From assembly GCA_001897535.1 (NCBI GenBank), contig MKTC01000031.1:248473-312472 (forward strand): DNA of 64,000 nt. Direction: 5' to 3'. The notes beneath the pieces were generated by a model that ran no database searches, was not told where the DNA came from, and was given only the letters and a program-made list of their open reading frames with translations. This DNA is from Bacteroidetes bacterium 37-13. GTDB lineage: Bacteria; Bacteroidota; Bacteroidia; Chitinophagales; LD1. How positions within the stretch are numbered: position 1 is the first letter of the stretch; each line of letters starts with the position of its first letter. Of the stretch, positions 8,647-17,810 are shown in pieces. The position numbers and the translations under genes were made by a program.

Positions 8647-9048
8647 ATGAAAAAAAATGCGAATTTATTTTTAATACTTATACTTTTAATTGCAGCTTGT
8701 AAGGAAAAGGATATTGATAAAACTTCAGTTTTTGAAGGAACTTATGTTGCTCCTGTGGCGCATAGTAAATTCGATAATGCGATAGTTACCAAAGTGAGCA
8801 ATTCTACTTTTTCGCTTCAATATGTTTTGGGGAAATCGGCTCCGTTTTTAATAATTCCAACAGTTACCTTGCAGAGTGATTCTACTTTTGAGTTTGATTT
8901 AGTTGCGGCATTAGCACCTGATACAATTAAGTACAATGTAAAAGGTGATGGAAAAATTTTTCCGAATAGAATTGTAATTAGTGGCGAGGCAATAAATAGA
9001 AGCAATAGCTTAGATTTTTACAACTTGAATTTTGAAGGCTACAGATAG
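8647..9048 (+). CDS. small lipoprotein, unknown function
   Basis: A 133-residue lipoprotein starting at ATG 8647 (MKKNANLFLILILLIAAC); the lipobox LIAAC puts the lipidated Cys at residue 18. The frame extends upstream to 8569, but those codons lie before the promoter-like element and spoil the signal peptide, so they were dropped. The mature part is beta-strand-like (alternating SNSTFSLQYVLG, DSTFEFDLVA). It converges on the DUF4249 gene with a 3-nt gap. No family recognised. Confidence 0.72.
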   Translation: MKKNANLFLILILLIAACKEKDIDKTSVFEGTYVAPVAHSKFDNAIVTKVSNSTFSLQYVLGKSAPFLIIPTVTLQSDSTFEFDLVAALAPDTIKYNVKGDGKIFPNRIVISGEAINRSNSLDFYNLNFEGYR

Positions 9049-9051
9049 GTT

Positions 9052-10050
9052 TTATTTTGGAACAATAATGGTGTAATATTTTGCACCAAAGCCTGCCCAA
9101 ACACCTAATCCATCACCAATAATATTGCTCTTTACTTTCACCGGATTTGAGAATGGACTGCCGCTTCCATCATTTTCTAAAGTGTAATAAAAATCGTAAG
9201 TTTTACTATCAATATTTGCCCATTTTAGGGTTACGGTATCGCCTTTTAAAAAGTAAGAATAGTTTTTCATATCTACTTTTTGTCCTTTAGGATAGCCGCG
9301 TTCCATTGGTAGAGAAATATTTAAGCCTACAAAAAGTCTATCGTCCCAAACAGATTGGCTGGCTGGCAAATAGAAAGGTTCTTTGTTTCTTTTAGTCCAG
9401 TAGCGAACAAAATTTCCAAAGGTATCGGGCACTGTGATGTTTACAAATACAGAAACGAAACTATCGTTTGGAATTGAGTCGGGTCGTGGTCTTACTTCTA
9501 AATAATTTGCACCTCTCGGTGTAGGAATTGTGGTTGTTGAAGTGAGTGTTTTGCCTTCGGCTTCTATTTTTAAATCGTAAGTGGTATTTGCTTTACCAAA
9601 CATGGAGCAGTTGCCGTTAAGTATGCAACTAAATAAGTCCGGAATGGAATAAATACAAACGTTTGGAAGCGGTACAGAATCGTCCATATCAAAGCCGTAG
9701 CTGCTTAAAAGTTCTTTCTTCTGTTCATCGCTTAGTGGTAAATTATTTAAGCAAAACTCAACCAATTGCACACTGTCGCTGCCTGATTTTACAGTTATTT
9801 TAGCATCATGAACGTAATAAGAAGAAAGATTATTGATGTTGATATTCCCAAAGAAATTTTGCGATTTTGAAAGTAAAACTACTGGCGGTTTATCTATTTC
9901 AATATTACCTTCTACCACTAATTGTTGAGCGGTTTCGGGTATGTTGATATCAATCTTTTTGGTACAACTTACCGAAGCCAAACATACGGCAAGTATAAAT
10001 ACCGATAAATGAAGCATTGATTGCACTTTTCTATATTTTGAGTTACTCAT
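9052..10050 (-). CDS. DUF4249 family lipoprotein
   Basis: A 332-residue outer-membrane lipoprotein with the lipobox ASVSC (Cys about residue 29) and the opening KKIDINIPETAQQLVVEGNI that is characteristic of DUF4249. It overlaps the TonB-dependent receptor gene by 8 nt, and the two families are a recurrent Bacteroidota pair, so it is probably the surface partner of that receptor. ATG 10050 gives the overlap; a second Met at 10017 would also give a full lipoprotein signal and cannot be excluded. Substrate unknown. Confidence 0.85.
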   Translation of the reverse strand: MSNSKYRKVQSMLHLSVFILAVCLASVSCTKKIDINIPETAQQLVVEGNIEIDKPPVVLLSKSQNFFGNININNLSSYYVHDAKITVKSGSDSVQLVEFCLNNLPLSDEQKKELLSSYGFDMDDSVPLPNVCIYSIPDLFSCILNGNCSMFGKANTTYDLKIEAEGKTLTSTTTIPTPRGANYLEVRPRPDSIPNDSFVSVFVNITVPDTFGNFVRYWTKRNKEPFYLPASQSVWDDRLFVGLNISLPMERGYPKGQKVDMKNYSYFLKGDTVTLKWANIDSKTYDFYYTLENDGSGSPFSNPVKVKSNIIGDGLGVWAGFGAKYYTIIVPK

Positions 10051-12493
10051 TTATCTTTTTCGGTTTTTTCTTTAAGTCAATACCAAATTTAAAGTTCCAA
10101 GTGAGCGAAGGTAAAACAGGGAAAATAGAAACTTGCTTTGCTGAAAATTGGAAGTTGGCATTTTTTTCTTTGCCATTGCTTTCTTTCTCTGAGCTAAAAT
10201 CGCCTTTTGGGTCAAGATAAATAAAATAAGGATTGGCGCGGTTGTAAACATTGTAAACACTCACTGTAATATCGGAATACCAATTTCTTTTTGTAGGAAT
10301 AATGTAGGTGAAACCTAAATCCATTCTGTGGTATGGTGGAAGTTGATACCAATTTCGTTTTCCATAAACAAAGTGCGGATTGCCTTCAATTAAATAGTAG
10401 GAAATTGGCATGGTAGTTCTTTGCCCTGATGAGAAAACAAACGTACCACTCACGCGCCAGCTTTTGCTAATGTTATACATTAACACAATGCTCAAATCGT
10501 GTCTGCGATCGTAGCGAGCTAAAAATGGTTCGCCATTGTTTATTTCCGGAAATTTGCGCCATGTCCAAGCTAAAGTGTAGCCAATCCAACCGGTGAATTT
10601 TCCAAGTGCTTTTTTTACAAAAAATTCTGCGCCCGTGCTGTAGCCTCTTCCGAAAGTAAATAAATCTTCCACATCGGCACTAATACTTCCAATGGCACTT
10701 TCACTATATTCAATTTGGTTGCGCATATCTTTAAAATATACTTCAACAGAAGTTTCAAACATATCGTCTTTAAAGTTGTGGAAATAACCGAGTGCGTATT
10801 GAATTCCTATTTGTGGTTTCACGGTTAAGCTGCTTGGAACCCACAAATCAATGGGCAAAGTAGTGGTAGATTGCGATACTAAATGCACGTATTGCTGATT
10901 CCATGTAATGCCTAATTTTATACTGTTGTTTTTACCTAATTTAAAGCGAGCGCTCAATCGAGGTTCTAATCCCCAATAAGTTTTTATGTTTTTATTTTTA
11001 GCAAAGTTAAGTGTATCTACTGCTTGCCCGGAGCTATTGAAAACTGTTTTTTCAAATGGACCAACAAAGTTGAACATAGAGCCACGTAAGCCGATGTTTA
11101 TTTTTAACCAACGAAAAGCATCAAAATCATCTTGAAAATATACTGCGGTTTCGTGTGCGTATTTAGGCGATTTGTTAGCGTTGTTAAAGGTTACATCGCC
11201 CGAACTTCCACTTGCTTGGTAAGGCGTGAAAATGTGATAATTATACTGTGCACCAAACTGCATAAAATGACCGATGATAGGAGAGTAGTCAAAATCTATT
11301 TTGCCAGTATATTCCCGCACGCTACTTCTTACACCAAATTTTACACCTTGAAATTGCGTGTTGGCATTAAACTCAAAATCGTTGTAACAAAATGTGGCAT
11401 TGCTAAAAAGTTTGTGGCTGTAAAGGTGATTCCAGCGCGCAGTGGCAGTGCGGTTTCCCCATGGGAAATTAAAGCCGAAACCTCCGCCCGGAGCCGTAAA
11501 GTTTAGCACATCTTTCCCCAAGTAGGTGCTAATGTATATTCTGTCTTTATCGCTTATTTTATAATTAAACTTTGCGTTTAAATCGTAAAAGTAGTAGCTG
11601 TTTCCTGCCCATTGTCCACCATCTAAATTTTTTAGCATTGGTTTTAGCAAAGCATCAATATAAGTTCTTCTACCTGAAACGATGAAGGACATTTTATCTT
11701 TCCATAAAGGGCCTTGAACAGTTAAACGCGAAGCAATAATTCCCAAGCCGCCTTCTACTTCAAACTTTTTCATGTTGCCGTCTTTCATTCCAATATCAAC
11801 AACCGATGAAATTCTTCCTCCGTATTTAGCGGGCATTCCGCCTTTAATAATGGTGGTATTTTTGATTGCATCACCATTAAAAACAGAGAAGAAGCCAAAT
11901 AAATGTCCCGTGTTGTAAACCACTGCTTCATCAAGTAAAACCAAATTTTGGTCGGGTCCGCCACCGCGAACATAAAAGCCGCTATTGCCTTCTCCTGCTC
12001 CTGCAATACCGGGCAAAAGTTGTAAAGTTTTTAAAACATCTACTTCACCTAAAAGTGCTGGAATTGACTTTGCTTGCTCAATGGTAATTTCTTGTTTTCC
12101 CATTTGGCTGCTTTCTACATTGGCTTTTCTTTCGGCAGAAATTACTACTTCTTTTGTTTCAATAAAGTTGGGTTGGAAAGCAATATTTAGGCGTTGATCT
12201 TTAGTAAGGTCTATTTCTTTTATTTGAGTTTGATAGCCGATATAAGCAGCTTTTAAGGTATATTTTCCTGCCGGAAGTGTGATGCTGTAAAAGCCGTATT
12301 CGTTGCTTGCTACGCCTTTGCTGAGTTCTGTAATTAAGATAGTTGCACCTAAAAGAGATTCACCGCTTGTGGAATCTTTCATAAAGCCGGAAAGCGTATA
12401 TTTTGTTTCTCCCTTTTGTGCAAATAGGCTATTGGAGCATAAGCAAGAGAAAAGAGTAAAAAATATTGGTAATGCCCAAGGTTTTAGTTGCAT
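10043..12493 (-). CDS. TonB-dependent receptor with carboxypeptidase-regulatory-like domain
   Basis: An outer-membrane active transporter of 816 residues from the Met at 12493 (signal peptide MQLKPWALPIFFTLFSCLCS... ending in AQ); an upstream Met at 12532 adds 13 residues before the signal. Next come a CarboxypepD_reg-like beta domain (SGFMKDSTSGESLLGATILI, then GFYSITLPAGKYTLKAAYIG), a plug domain (LLPGIAGAGEGNSGFYVRGG, then DEAVVYNTGHLFGFFS) and a long beta barrel ending in PSLTWNFKFGIDLKKKPKK. Energy would come from TonB-ExbBD elsewhere. The downstream overlapping DUF4249 lipoprotein is its likely partner. It lacks the SusD partner of SusC systems, so a glycan role is not indicated; substrate unknown. 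Confidence 0.93.
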   Translation of the reverse strand: MQLKPWALPIFFTLFSCLCSNSLFAQKGETKYTLSGFMKDSTSGESLLGATILITELSKGVASNEYGFYSITLPAGKYTLKAAYIGYQTQIKEIDLTKDQRLNIAFQPNFIETKEVVISAERKANVESSQMGKQEITIEQAKSIPALLGEVDVLKTLQLLPGIAGAGEGNSGFYVRGGGPDQNLVLLDEAVVYNTGHLFGFFSVFNGDAIKNTTIIKGGMPAKYGGRISSVVDIGMKDGNMKKFEVEGGLGIIASRLTVQGPLWKDKMSFIVSGRRTYIDALLKPMLKNLDGGQWAGNSYYFYDLNAKFNYKISDKDRIYISTYLGKDVLNFTAPGGGFGFNFPWGNRTATARWNHLYSHKLFSNATFCYNDFEFNANTQFQGVKFGVRSSVREYTGKIDFDYSPIIGHFMQFGAQYNYHIFTPYQASGSSGDVTFNNANKSPKYAHETAVYFQDDFDAFRWLKINIGLRGSMFNFVGPFEKTVFNSSGQAVDTLNFAKNKNIKTYWGLEPRLSARFKLGKNNSIKLGITWNQQYVHLVSQSTTTLPIDLWVPSSLTVKPQIGIQYALGYFHNFKDDMFETSVEVYFKDMRNQIEYSESAIGSISADVEDLFTFGRGYSTGAEFFVKKALGKFTGWIGYTLAWTWRKFPEINNGEPFLARYDRRHDLSIVLMYNISKSWRVSGTFVFSSGQRTTMPISYYLIEGNPHFVYGKRNWYQLPPYHRMDLGFTYIIPTKRNWYSDITVSVYNVYNRANPYFIYLDPKGDFSSEKESNGKEKNANFQFSAKQVSIFPVLPSLTWNFKFGIDLKKKPKKINE

Positions 12494-12632
12494 AGTACGA
12501 ATAACAGAATTATATGATGCCTTAAATTTCAATTTAATGCGCGAAGATATTTTTCTGTAGCTTAATTAGCTTGTATTGTAGAAGTTTTTTTAGTTAAAAC
12601 TGCTTTGCTGCTTTTGAATAGCTAAAAAAAAT

Positions 12633-12656
12633 AAAGCCACCGTTTCCGATGGCTTT
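12633..12656 (-). terminator. terminator of the TPR protein gene
   Basis: Arms AAAGCCA (12633-12639) and TGGCTTT (12650-12656) close a short hairpin. Read on the minus strand it is followed by ATTTTTTTT, giving an intrinsic terminator just past the stop codon at 12678. Confidence 0.75.
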
Positions 12657-12677
12657 TTGAGATATAGTAATTTGTGC

Positions 12678-13820
12678 TTATTGAGCAGAATACAATTCAA
12701 TTTGTTTTAATGCTTTTAGTGTTAAAGCATCATCAGGATTTAGCTCTTTACATTTATCAAAATAAGGTTTTGCCGATTTGAAAATATCAGCGCGTTTCTT
12801 TTTCAACTCTTCAAATTTAAGTTGGTCTGCTTTGCTGTAACCGAGTTTGTTCATTTCATCGTTTAAAGCACCTGCTTGGTTAAAGTAGTAAGCGCCCATA
12901 TTGTAAGTAGCACCAAAGTTTTTTGGATTTATTTGTGTCGCTTTTTCATAAGCAGCTTTTGCTTCATCGCCTTTGCCAAGTTTTTCGTAAGCAGTTCCTA
13001 AAGCGTAGTAAAGTTGGTCGTTGTTTGGGTCGAGCGCAATCGCTTTATTCAGCATGTCCATTGCTTGCTCGTGTTTATTGTCTCCAATAAAAATATTAAG
13101 CTTATCAATGAGCAAATCTATGCTTTGCGGAAACTTTGCAATACCGGCATCTAAGGTTGCAATGGCAGCATCTTTGTTGCCATCTTTCTTTTCTAAGCGC
13201 GAAAGCAATAAGAAGTATTTTGCATCAGGATATTTCTCGGTTAATTTTTTGTAGGCATCAATGGCAGCCTTTGTATCTCCTGCATTTTCTGCACTTAAAG
13301 CGGCATTGCCAAGCGCTTTATCTAATTCAATATTAGGCTTTTCGTTTTGTGCTTCCAACATGCTGTTAATGTCGCTTATTGAAGCAAAATATTTATAGGA
13401 TTGCTCGTAGTTTTTACGCTCAAATTGGGTGATGGCAGCATTGAAACTTCCGGGTCCTAAGGCTAAAAGATAGCGTGTGTAATCTTTCCATTGTTTAAAC
13501 TTTGGGTCGTTAATTTCTAACACTTTTTTGTAGCTTTTTACAGCTTCGGCTTGTGCCATATCGTGCTGTGGAATTAAAGTGCTATCAGAAAAAATGAGTT
13601 GGTAAACCTGACCTCTGTAAAACCAAGTTTTTGCAAGTGGAGCAGTTTTTTCATCTACAGCAGCTTGGTCTATCGCATTTTTTGCTTTTTCTAAATTTTG
13701 AACACCATCGCCATTGTTGTAATAGTTCATGTAGTTCCAAGCAGCGGTAACATTGCTGCTTTGGCTAAAAGAGGCAGCGGTAATTGCTGCGCCAATAAAA
13801 GTGAATAAGATTTTTTTCAT
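12678..13820 (-). CDS. exported TPR-repeat protein
   Basis: A 380-residue protein with a signal peptide (MKKILFTFIGAAITAASFSQ) and no lipobox, so probably periplasmic. Several tetratricopeptide repeats are visible, for example AIDAYKKLTEKYPDAKYF, QAMDMLNKAIALDPNNDQLY and AKAAYEKATQINPKNFGATY, together with long linker helices. TPR arrays serve as protein-binding scaffolds. The gene is isolated between two terminators (12633 and 13904), so it is transcribed on its own. Partner unknown. Confidence 0.87.
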   Translation of the reverse strand: MKKILFTFIGAAITAASFSQSSNVTAAWNYMNYYNNGDGVQNLEKAKNAIDQAAVDEKTAPLAKTWFYRGQVYQLIFSDSTLIPQHDMAQAEAVKSYKKVLEINDPKFKQWKDYTRYLLALGPGSFNAAITQFERKNYEQSYKYFASISDINSMLEAQNEKPNIELDKALGNAALSAENAGDTKAAIDAYKKLTEKYPDAKYFLLLSRLEKKDGNKDAAIATLDAGIAKFPQSIDLLIDKLNIFIGDNKHEQAMDMLNKAIALDPNNDQLYYALGTAYEKLGKGDEAKAAYEKATQINPKNFGATYNMGAYYFNQAGALNDEMNKLGYSKADQLKFEELKKKRADIFKSAKPYFDKCKELNPDDALTLKALKQIELYSAQ

Positions 13821-13903
13821 TGTTGAATTTAATTCTGTTGCTAAAAGACAAAACTTTTTTGAATTTACAAGAAGACAATTGCTCCTTCACAAAAGTTTAA
13901 ATG

Positions 13904-13946
13904 AATAAAAAAAGCCACTGTTTGTTATTGCAGTGGCTTTTTTATT
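13904..13946. terminator. strong terminator hairpin
   Basis: Perfect arms AAAAAAGCCACTG and CAGTGGCTTTTTT around the loop at 13921-13930, with A and T runs on both sides. It ends the solute-binding protein gene on the minus strand and would work in either direction. Confidence 0.85.
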
Positions 13947-13956
13947 AAATGATATT

Positions 13957-15753
13957 TTATTTCCCGAAATCAGGATTTAATTTGAATTCTTTTGCAAGAT
14001 AACCCGGACGGCAAACTCTTGCTCTTGCATTTTCAAAACGTTTGTGCAATGCAATTTTATTTAAAGGCGAAGACATGAAAATATAAGGCTGCGCATCGTA
14101 AACCAATTGCTGGAATTCTTTGTACAATTCGTTGCGTTTTGCTTCGTCTAGTTCGTAGCGAAGTTCATCAATTACTTTATCACTCTTTTGGTCGCCAAAG
14201 CCTACATAATTGCTTCCTCCATTGTATGATGAAGTATGCCAAATTTGTTTAGGGTCATCGCTAAGCGGATGCGAAACCCAGCTTCCTAAATAAGCGTCAA
14301 AATCGTGAACTTTAATTTCATCTAAGAATACAGTCCATTCTTTTTGTGCAATTGAAATTTCTACACCTGCTTTTTTGCAATTTTCTTGGTATAGCAATAA
14401 AATTCTTTCAGAAGTTTCGTTGCCGCTTGGAATTTTAATGGTGAGAGAAAGCTTTTCTTTTTTACCGTTAATTACTTTGTCGCGCACGCCATCGCCATCG
14501 GTATCTTTCCAGCCGGCTTCATCTAAAAGTTTGTTGCCTTCTGCAATATCAAAATTGATAAGTTTTAAGTCTGAATTGTAGTATGGGCGCTGTGGGCTTG
14601 TTGGCCCAACTACACGTGTAGCCATTCCGTACGAAATTTTCTTAATAATTTGGTCAATATCAATTAAGTGAGCCAATGCTCTGCGCACTTTTACATCACT
14701 TGTTTTTGGGTTGCGCATATTCAAGCCAATGTAAGAATATACCAACTGAGTAGGTGTTTCAAGCTTGTATTTAGAAGTGATTTTTTCGTCTTTCTGCAAC
14801 TCAATAAAATCTTTTGATTTGAAAGAAGAAGATACATCTAAGTTTTCACCTTTTACGGCAGCTAAAGCAGCGCTTTCATCGTTAATGATTTCAAAAATCA
14901 ATTTATCGGGAAGATTAGCAAATTCAGGGTCTTCGCTCACATATTTTTCACCCCAGTAGTTTTGTTTTTTCTTTAAAATAATTCTTTGTCCGGTAATCCA
15001 TTTTTCTAAAGTGTAAGGACCTGCACCTGAAACACCTTCCGGTTCACGGGCGTGTTTTTCTGCATTAAACTGTTTTGCAAAATTTATTATATCTGCATTT
15101 CCCCTTAATTTCTCTACGTTTTTTGGGTCGTTGAAGTCTGTAACTTTAAATTTACGCATTATTTTATCGGGGTCGTAAATATATTCCGGAAACGGTGTAA
15201 TAGCGCTCCACACTTCGCTTTGGAAGTATTGACCTTTACACAAGAAAGTGAATTTTTTATTGTTATCAGGATATGTTACTACATCTTGAATAAAATCGTA
15301 GTATGGGCGAAGGTGTTCGCAATCTACTTTTGGGTTTTTAATGGCTTTTAAGGTAAATAGCACATCATCAACTGTAATGGGTGAGCCGTTGTCCCAAGCG
15401 GCAGCATCGCGAATTTCGTAAGTAATTTTTAATCCGCCTTTAAGTACTCCTTCTGTAATTTCTTCAACAAGTGGTCTTGCTTTTGCTAAGCCCGGAATAA
15501 TGGCGAAAGGAGAATCTAATTGGTTATCCAAAAAAGAGCCGAAAATATTTCTTTCAACTTCGCTGGCATTGCTGGAAGTTGAAGTGATTCCGTTTAGTTT
15601 ATCAGGATCGGCAGAAATGTGAATCACTACTTCGTTTATTCCTGCGCGTTTGCTTTTTACGCCTTCGCTTTTTTTGCCGCCACCACCGCAAGAAGCTAAG
15701 ATTGCAGCAAAAATTGTGATTGCTGCTAAGAGTTTGGTTGATTTAAAATTCAT
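13957..15753 (-). CDS. ABC transporter solute-binding lipoprotein, family 5 (peptide type)
   Basis: A 598-residue lipoprotein with the lipobox ILASC (Cys22) and a Gly/Lys linker. The family 5 fold shows in YEIRDAAAWDNGSPITVDDV, in GAGPYTLEKWITGQRIILKK and in VRRALAHLIDIDQIIKKISYG with a later DAYLGSWVSHPLSDDPKQIW. Family 5 proteins bind oligopeptides, nickel or other solutes for uptake. No permease or ATPase gene is adjacent, and in Bacteroidota such proteins are often orphan lipoproteins, so the transported solute is open. A TAnnTTTG element lies 23 nt before the start. Confidence 0.9.
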   Translation of the reverse strand: MNFKSTKLLAAITIFAAILASCGGGGKKSEGVKSKRAGINEVVIHISADPDKLNGITSTSSNASEVERNIFGSFLDNQLDSPFAIIPGLAKARPLVEEITEGVLKGGLKITYEIRDAAAWDNGSPITVDDVLFTLKAIKNPKVDCEHLRPYYDFIQDVVTYPDNNKKFTFLCKGQYFQSEVWSAITPFPEYIYDPDKIMRKFKVTDFNDPKNVEKLRGNADIINFAKQFNAEKHAREPEGVSGAGPYTLEKWITGQRIILKKKQNYWGEKYVSEDPEFANLPDKLIFEIINDESAALAAVKGENLDVSSSFKSKDFIELQKDEKITSKYKLETPTQLVYSYIGLNMRNPKTSDVKVRRALAHLIDIDQIIKKISYGMATRVVGPTSPQRPYYNSDLKLINFDIAEGNKLLDEAGWKDTDGDGVRDKVINGKKEKLSLTIKIPSGNETSERILLLYQENCKKAGVEISIAQKEWTVFLDEIKVHDFDAYLGSWVSHPLSDDPKQIWHTSSYNGGSNYVGFGDQKSDKVIDELRYELDEAKRNELYKEFQQLVYDAQPYIFMSSPLNKIALHKRFENARARVCRPGYLAKEFKLNPDFGK

Positions 15754-15775
15754 TGTTGTTTAAATTTTTCGGTGT

Positions 15776-15783
15776 CAAATATA
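15776..15783 (-). promoter_or_regulatory. Bacteroidota -7 promoter element
   Basis: On the minus strand this reads TATATTTG, a full TAnnTTTG match, 23 nt before the ATG of the solute-binding protein gene. A good -33 TTG at normal spacing is not evident. Confidence 0.45.
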
Positions 15784-15864
15784 GAAGTTTCAGCAAATTC
15801 TTAGTTGAACTTGTTTATATGTGCATTCTTATGTTGAAACTGAATTTTATTATTCAGCCAAGAA

Positions 15865-17142
15865 CTACTTTAAATAGTCTTTTTGCAATGTTTCAAAAGT
15901 TGGTAAATGGTTGTAATGCCACTTGCCTTTTACTACTCCATTTTTCAACAAAACTAAGCCGGGATTGGAGCGGATAATTGTTTTAAGCGGAGTTTCATCA
16001 GCAGTATAAAAAGGATATGCCGTTTGGTTCTTCGTTCTAAAATTTTCGATACTAATATCGCCACTGGTTACGCAATATACTTTTAAGTTTTTAGCTTGTG
16101 CTTTTTCAGCAAGTGCATTAAGTTCTTTAAATGCCGACTCGTTTGTTTTTGCCAATTTGTAGGCAACAATCATGAGCGAATAATTTGGGTCGCTGAAAAG
16201 TTCATCAGTAATATCTTCGTTGTGTTCGTTGCTAATGTATAAGTTGTTTATTACAGCAGGAATACCCGGATCTAACACTTTATCTTTTCTATCTTTAAAC
16301 TCCCATTCATCATAATTCAGGTTGTTTAAATCGCTCATGCTAAACTCTTTTTCTTCGCCTGTACTTTTGTTTTTGTAGGTGAAAATCATTTCGGTTTTTG
16401 CGGGTACTTTTTCTTTTCTTAATTCAGTAATGTTGTTGCCAATTTTGTATGGTCTAAAATCAACAACAGGCAGATTCCAAACATAGTTTAAGAAACAAAA
16501 AGCCCAAGTGCAAACAATGCTTAGCCCAACAATTGCATTACGGCTGAACCCCGAAAAGAGCGGTTGAATTTTATTTTTTCCAAGTATTAAAAGTACAATG
16601 AGAATATCTAAGAAAATATCTTTGTAGAACGAAGTCCAGGGTTTTAGTTTTACAAAATCGCCAAAGCAGCCGCAGTCGGTTACTTTCATGTTTTTTTCAT
16701 CAAAAATCAATTTTCCACTACTAAAAAATTGTTTCCAATCGTAGCCATTTAGGAAAGTGAAGCCTGTGAGTAAAGTAAAGAAAATGAGCATTGCAAAGCT
16801 AAGCCAAAGTGTGAGTTTAGTTTGCCAACCCAGCAGAAGCGCAATGCCGAGTACAATTTCAAATACAATCATAAACACGGCTAATGGTGTACTCCAATCG
16901 CTCATAGCCGCCCAAAAATTGCTTAGCCCAATTTGCCCGAAAGCAGAGAAATAATCGTGCATTTTGTAGGAAGTTCCAAGAGGATCAATAGCTTTTACCG
17001 CACCTGAAAAAACAAACAATGTGCCTACAAAAAATTGCATGTAAGTAAAGAGCAAATGCTTCGGTTTTCTAACATAAAAACGAACAGCATACAACCCTAA
17101 AGCGATAGTGGCAATTAAGCCGAGAAGCGTGTAAATGTTCAT
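15865..17142 (-). CDS. BT_3928-like membrane protein (DoxX/MauE-type domain plus thioredoxin-like domain)
   Basis: A 425-residue inner-membrane protein. Residues 1-200 hold about six hydrophobic helices of the DoxX/MauE kind (FFVGTLFVFSGAVKAIDPLG, IVFEIVLGIALLLGWQTKL), with the motif VTDCGCFGDFVKLKPW between helices; the paired Cys suggest a redox link. The C-terminal third (about 310-425) looks thioredoxin-like with no CxxC. It sits 41 nt downstream of a DUF1599 gene, a neighbour arrangement I recall from other Bacteroidota genomes. Role unproven; a membrane redox or disulfide function is inferred. Confidence 0.8.
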   Translation of the reverse strand: MNIYTLLGLIATIALGLYAVRFYVRKPKHLLFTYMQFFVGTLFVFSGAVKAIDPLGTSYKMHDYFSAFGQIGLSNFWAAMSDWSTPLAVFMIVFEIVLGIALLLGWQTKLTLWLSFAMLIFFTLLTGFTFLNGYDWKQFFSSGKLIFDEKNMKVTDCGCFGDFVKLKPWTSFYKDIFLDILIVLLILGKNKIQPLFSGFSRNAIVGLSIVCTWAFCFLNYVWNLPVVDFRPYKIGNNITELRKEKVPAKTEMIFTYKNKSTGEEKEFSMSDLNNLNYDEWEFKDRKDKVLDPGIPAVINNLYISNEHNEDITDELFSDPNYSLMIVAYKLAKTNESAFKELNALAEKAQAKNLKVYCVTSGDISIENFRTKNQTAYPFYTADETPLKTIIRSNPGLVLLKNGVVKGKWHYNHLPTFETLQKDYLK

Positions 17143-17183
17143 GTATATTGAGATTTTATTTTAGGTAGATAAGTTTTAAAATA

Positions 17184-17729
17184 CTAAGAATTATTTTTTT
17201 GAGCTAACTGGATAAGTGCAAAAACAGCATAGTTTACAATATCTGAATAGCCGGCATCAATACCTTCGCTAATAATTGTTTTGCCTTTGTTGGCTTCAAT
17301 CTGTTTTATGCGCAGCAATTTCATTAAAATTAAATCGGTAAAAGAGCTGGTTCGCATATTGCGCCAAGCTTCACCGTAATCATGGTTTTTTGCCATCATC
17401 AGCGATTTAATATTGGCAACTTCAATATCGTAAAGTTTCATTACTTCTTCTGCGGGAATTTCGGTGCGTTTATCGCTCAGCATTTTAAGTTGAATTAAGC
17501 CAATAACTGCATAGTTTACTAAGCCGATAAATTCAGGTTCTACGCCTTCGTTTACCAATTTTTGTTGTGCCTCCTCAATGGTTTGAATGCGTTGTGCTTT
17601 AATAAACAGTTGATCGGTAATACTTTTTGGGCGCATCACACGCCAAGAAGTGCTGTAATCCAAAGTTTTTTTATGAAAAATATCGCGGCAAATAGCAATT
17701 TGCTCATCAAATTGTTGAGATGTATTCAT
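17184..17729 (-). CDS. DUF1599 domain protein with two internal repeats
   Basis: A 181-residue soluble protein made of two similar halves. ICRDIFHKKTLDYSTSWRVM with FIGLVNYAVIGLIQLK in the first half matches IKSLMMAKNHDYGEAWRNMR with YSDIVNYAVFALIQLA in the second. This duplicated unit is the DUF1599 family, which I believe has been grouped with nucleotide-modification-associated domains; its activity is not known to me. It precedes the BT_3928-like gene on the same transcript. A TAACTTTG promoter element lies 10 nt before the start. Confidence 0.85.
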   Translation of the reverse strand: MNTSQQFDEQIAICRDIFHKKTLDYSTSWRVMRPKSITDQLFIKAQRIQTIEEAQQKLVNEGVEPEFIGLVNYAVIGLIQLKMLSDKRTEIPAEEVMKLYDIEVANIKSLMMAKNHDYGEAWRNMRTSSFTDLILMKLLRIKQIEANKGKTIISEGIDAGYSDIVNYAVFALIQLAQKNNS

Positions 17730-17739
17730 GCGTTGCGCT

Positions 17740-17747
17740 CAAAGTTA
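17740..17747 (-). promoter_or_regulatory. Bacteroidota -7 promoter element
   Basis: Minus-strand TAACTTTG, a full TAnnTTTG match, 10 nt before the ATG of the DUF1599 gene. The untranslated leader would be only a few nucleotides. No clear -33 TTG at the expected spacing. Confidence 0.45.
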
Positions 17748-17810
17748 AACCTTACTTTGATTGAAAAAACTGTTTTATGTTTTTTAAAGAAGCAGCAAGA
17801 ACGAAAAACG

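Noticed and set aside
11132..11506. 124-codon plus-strand open frame inside the TonB receptor gene
   Set aside because: Antisense to the barrel-coding region; no recognisable protein features or start signals.
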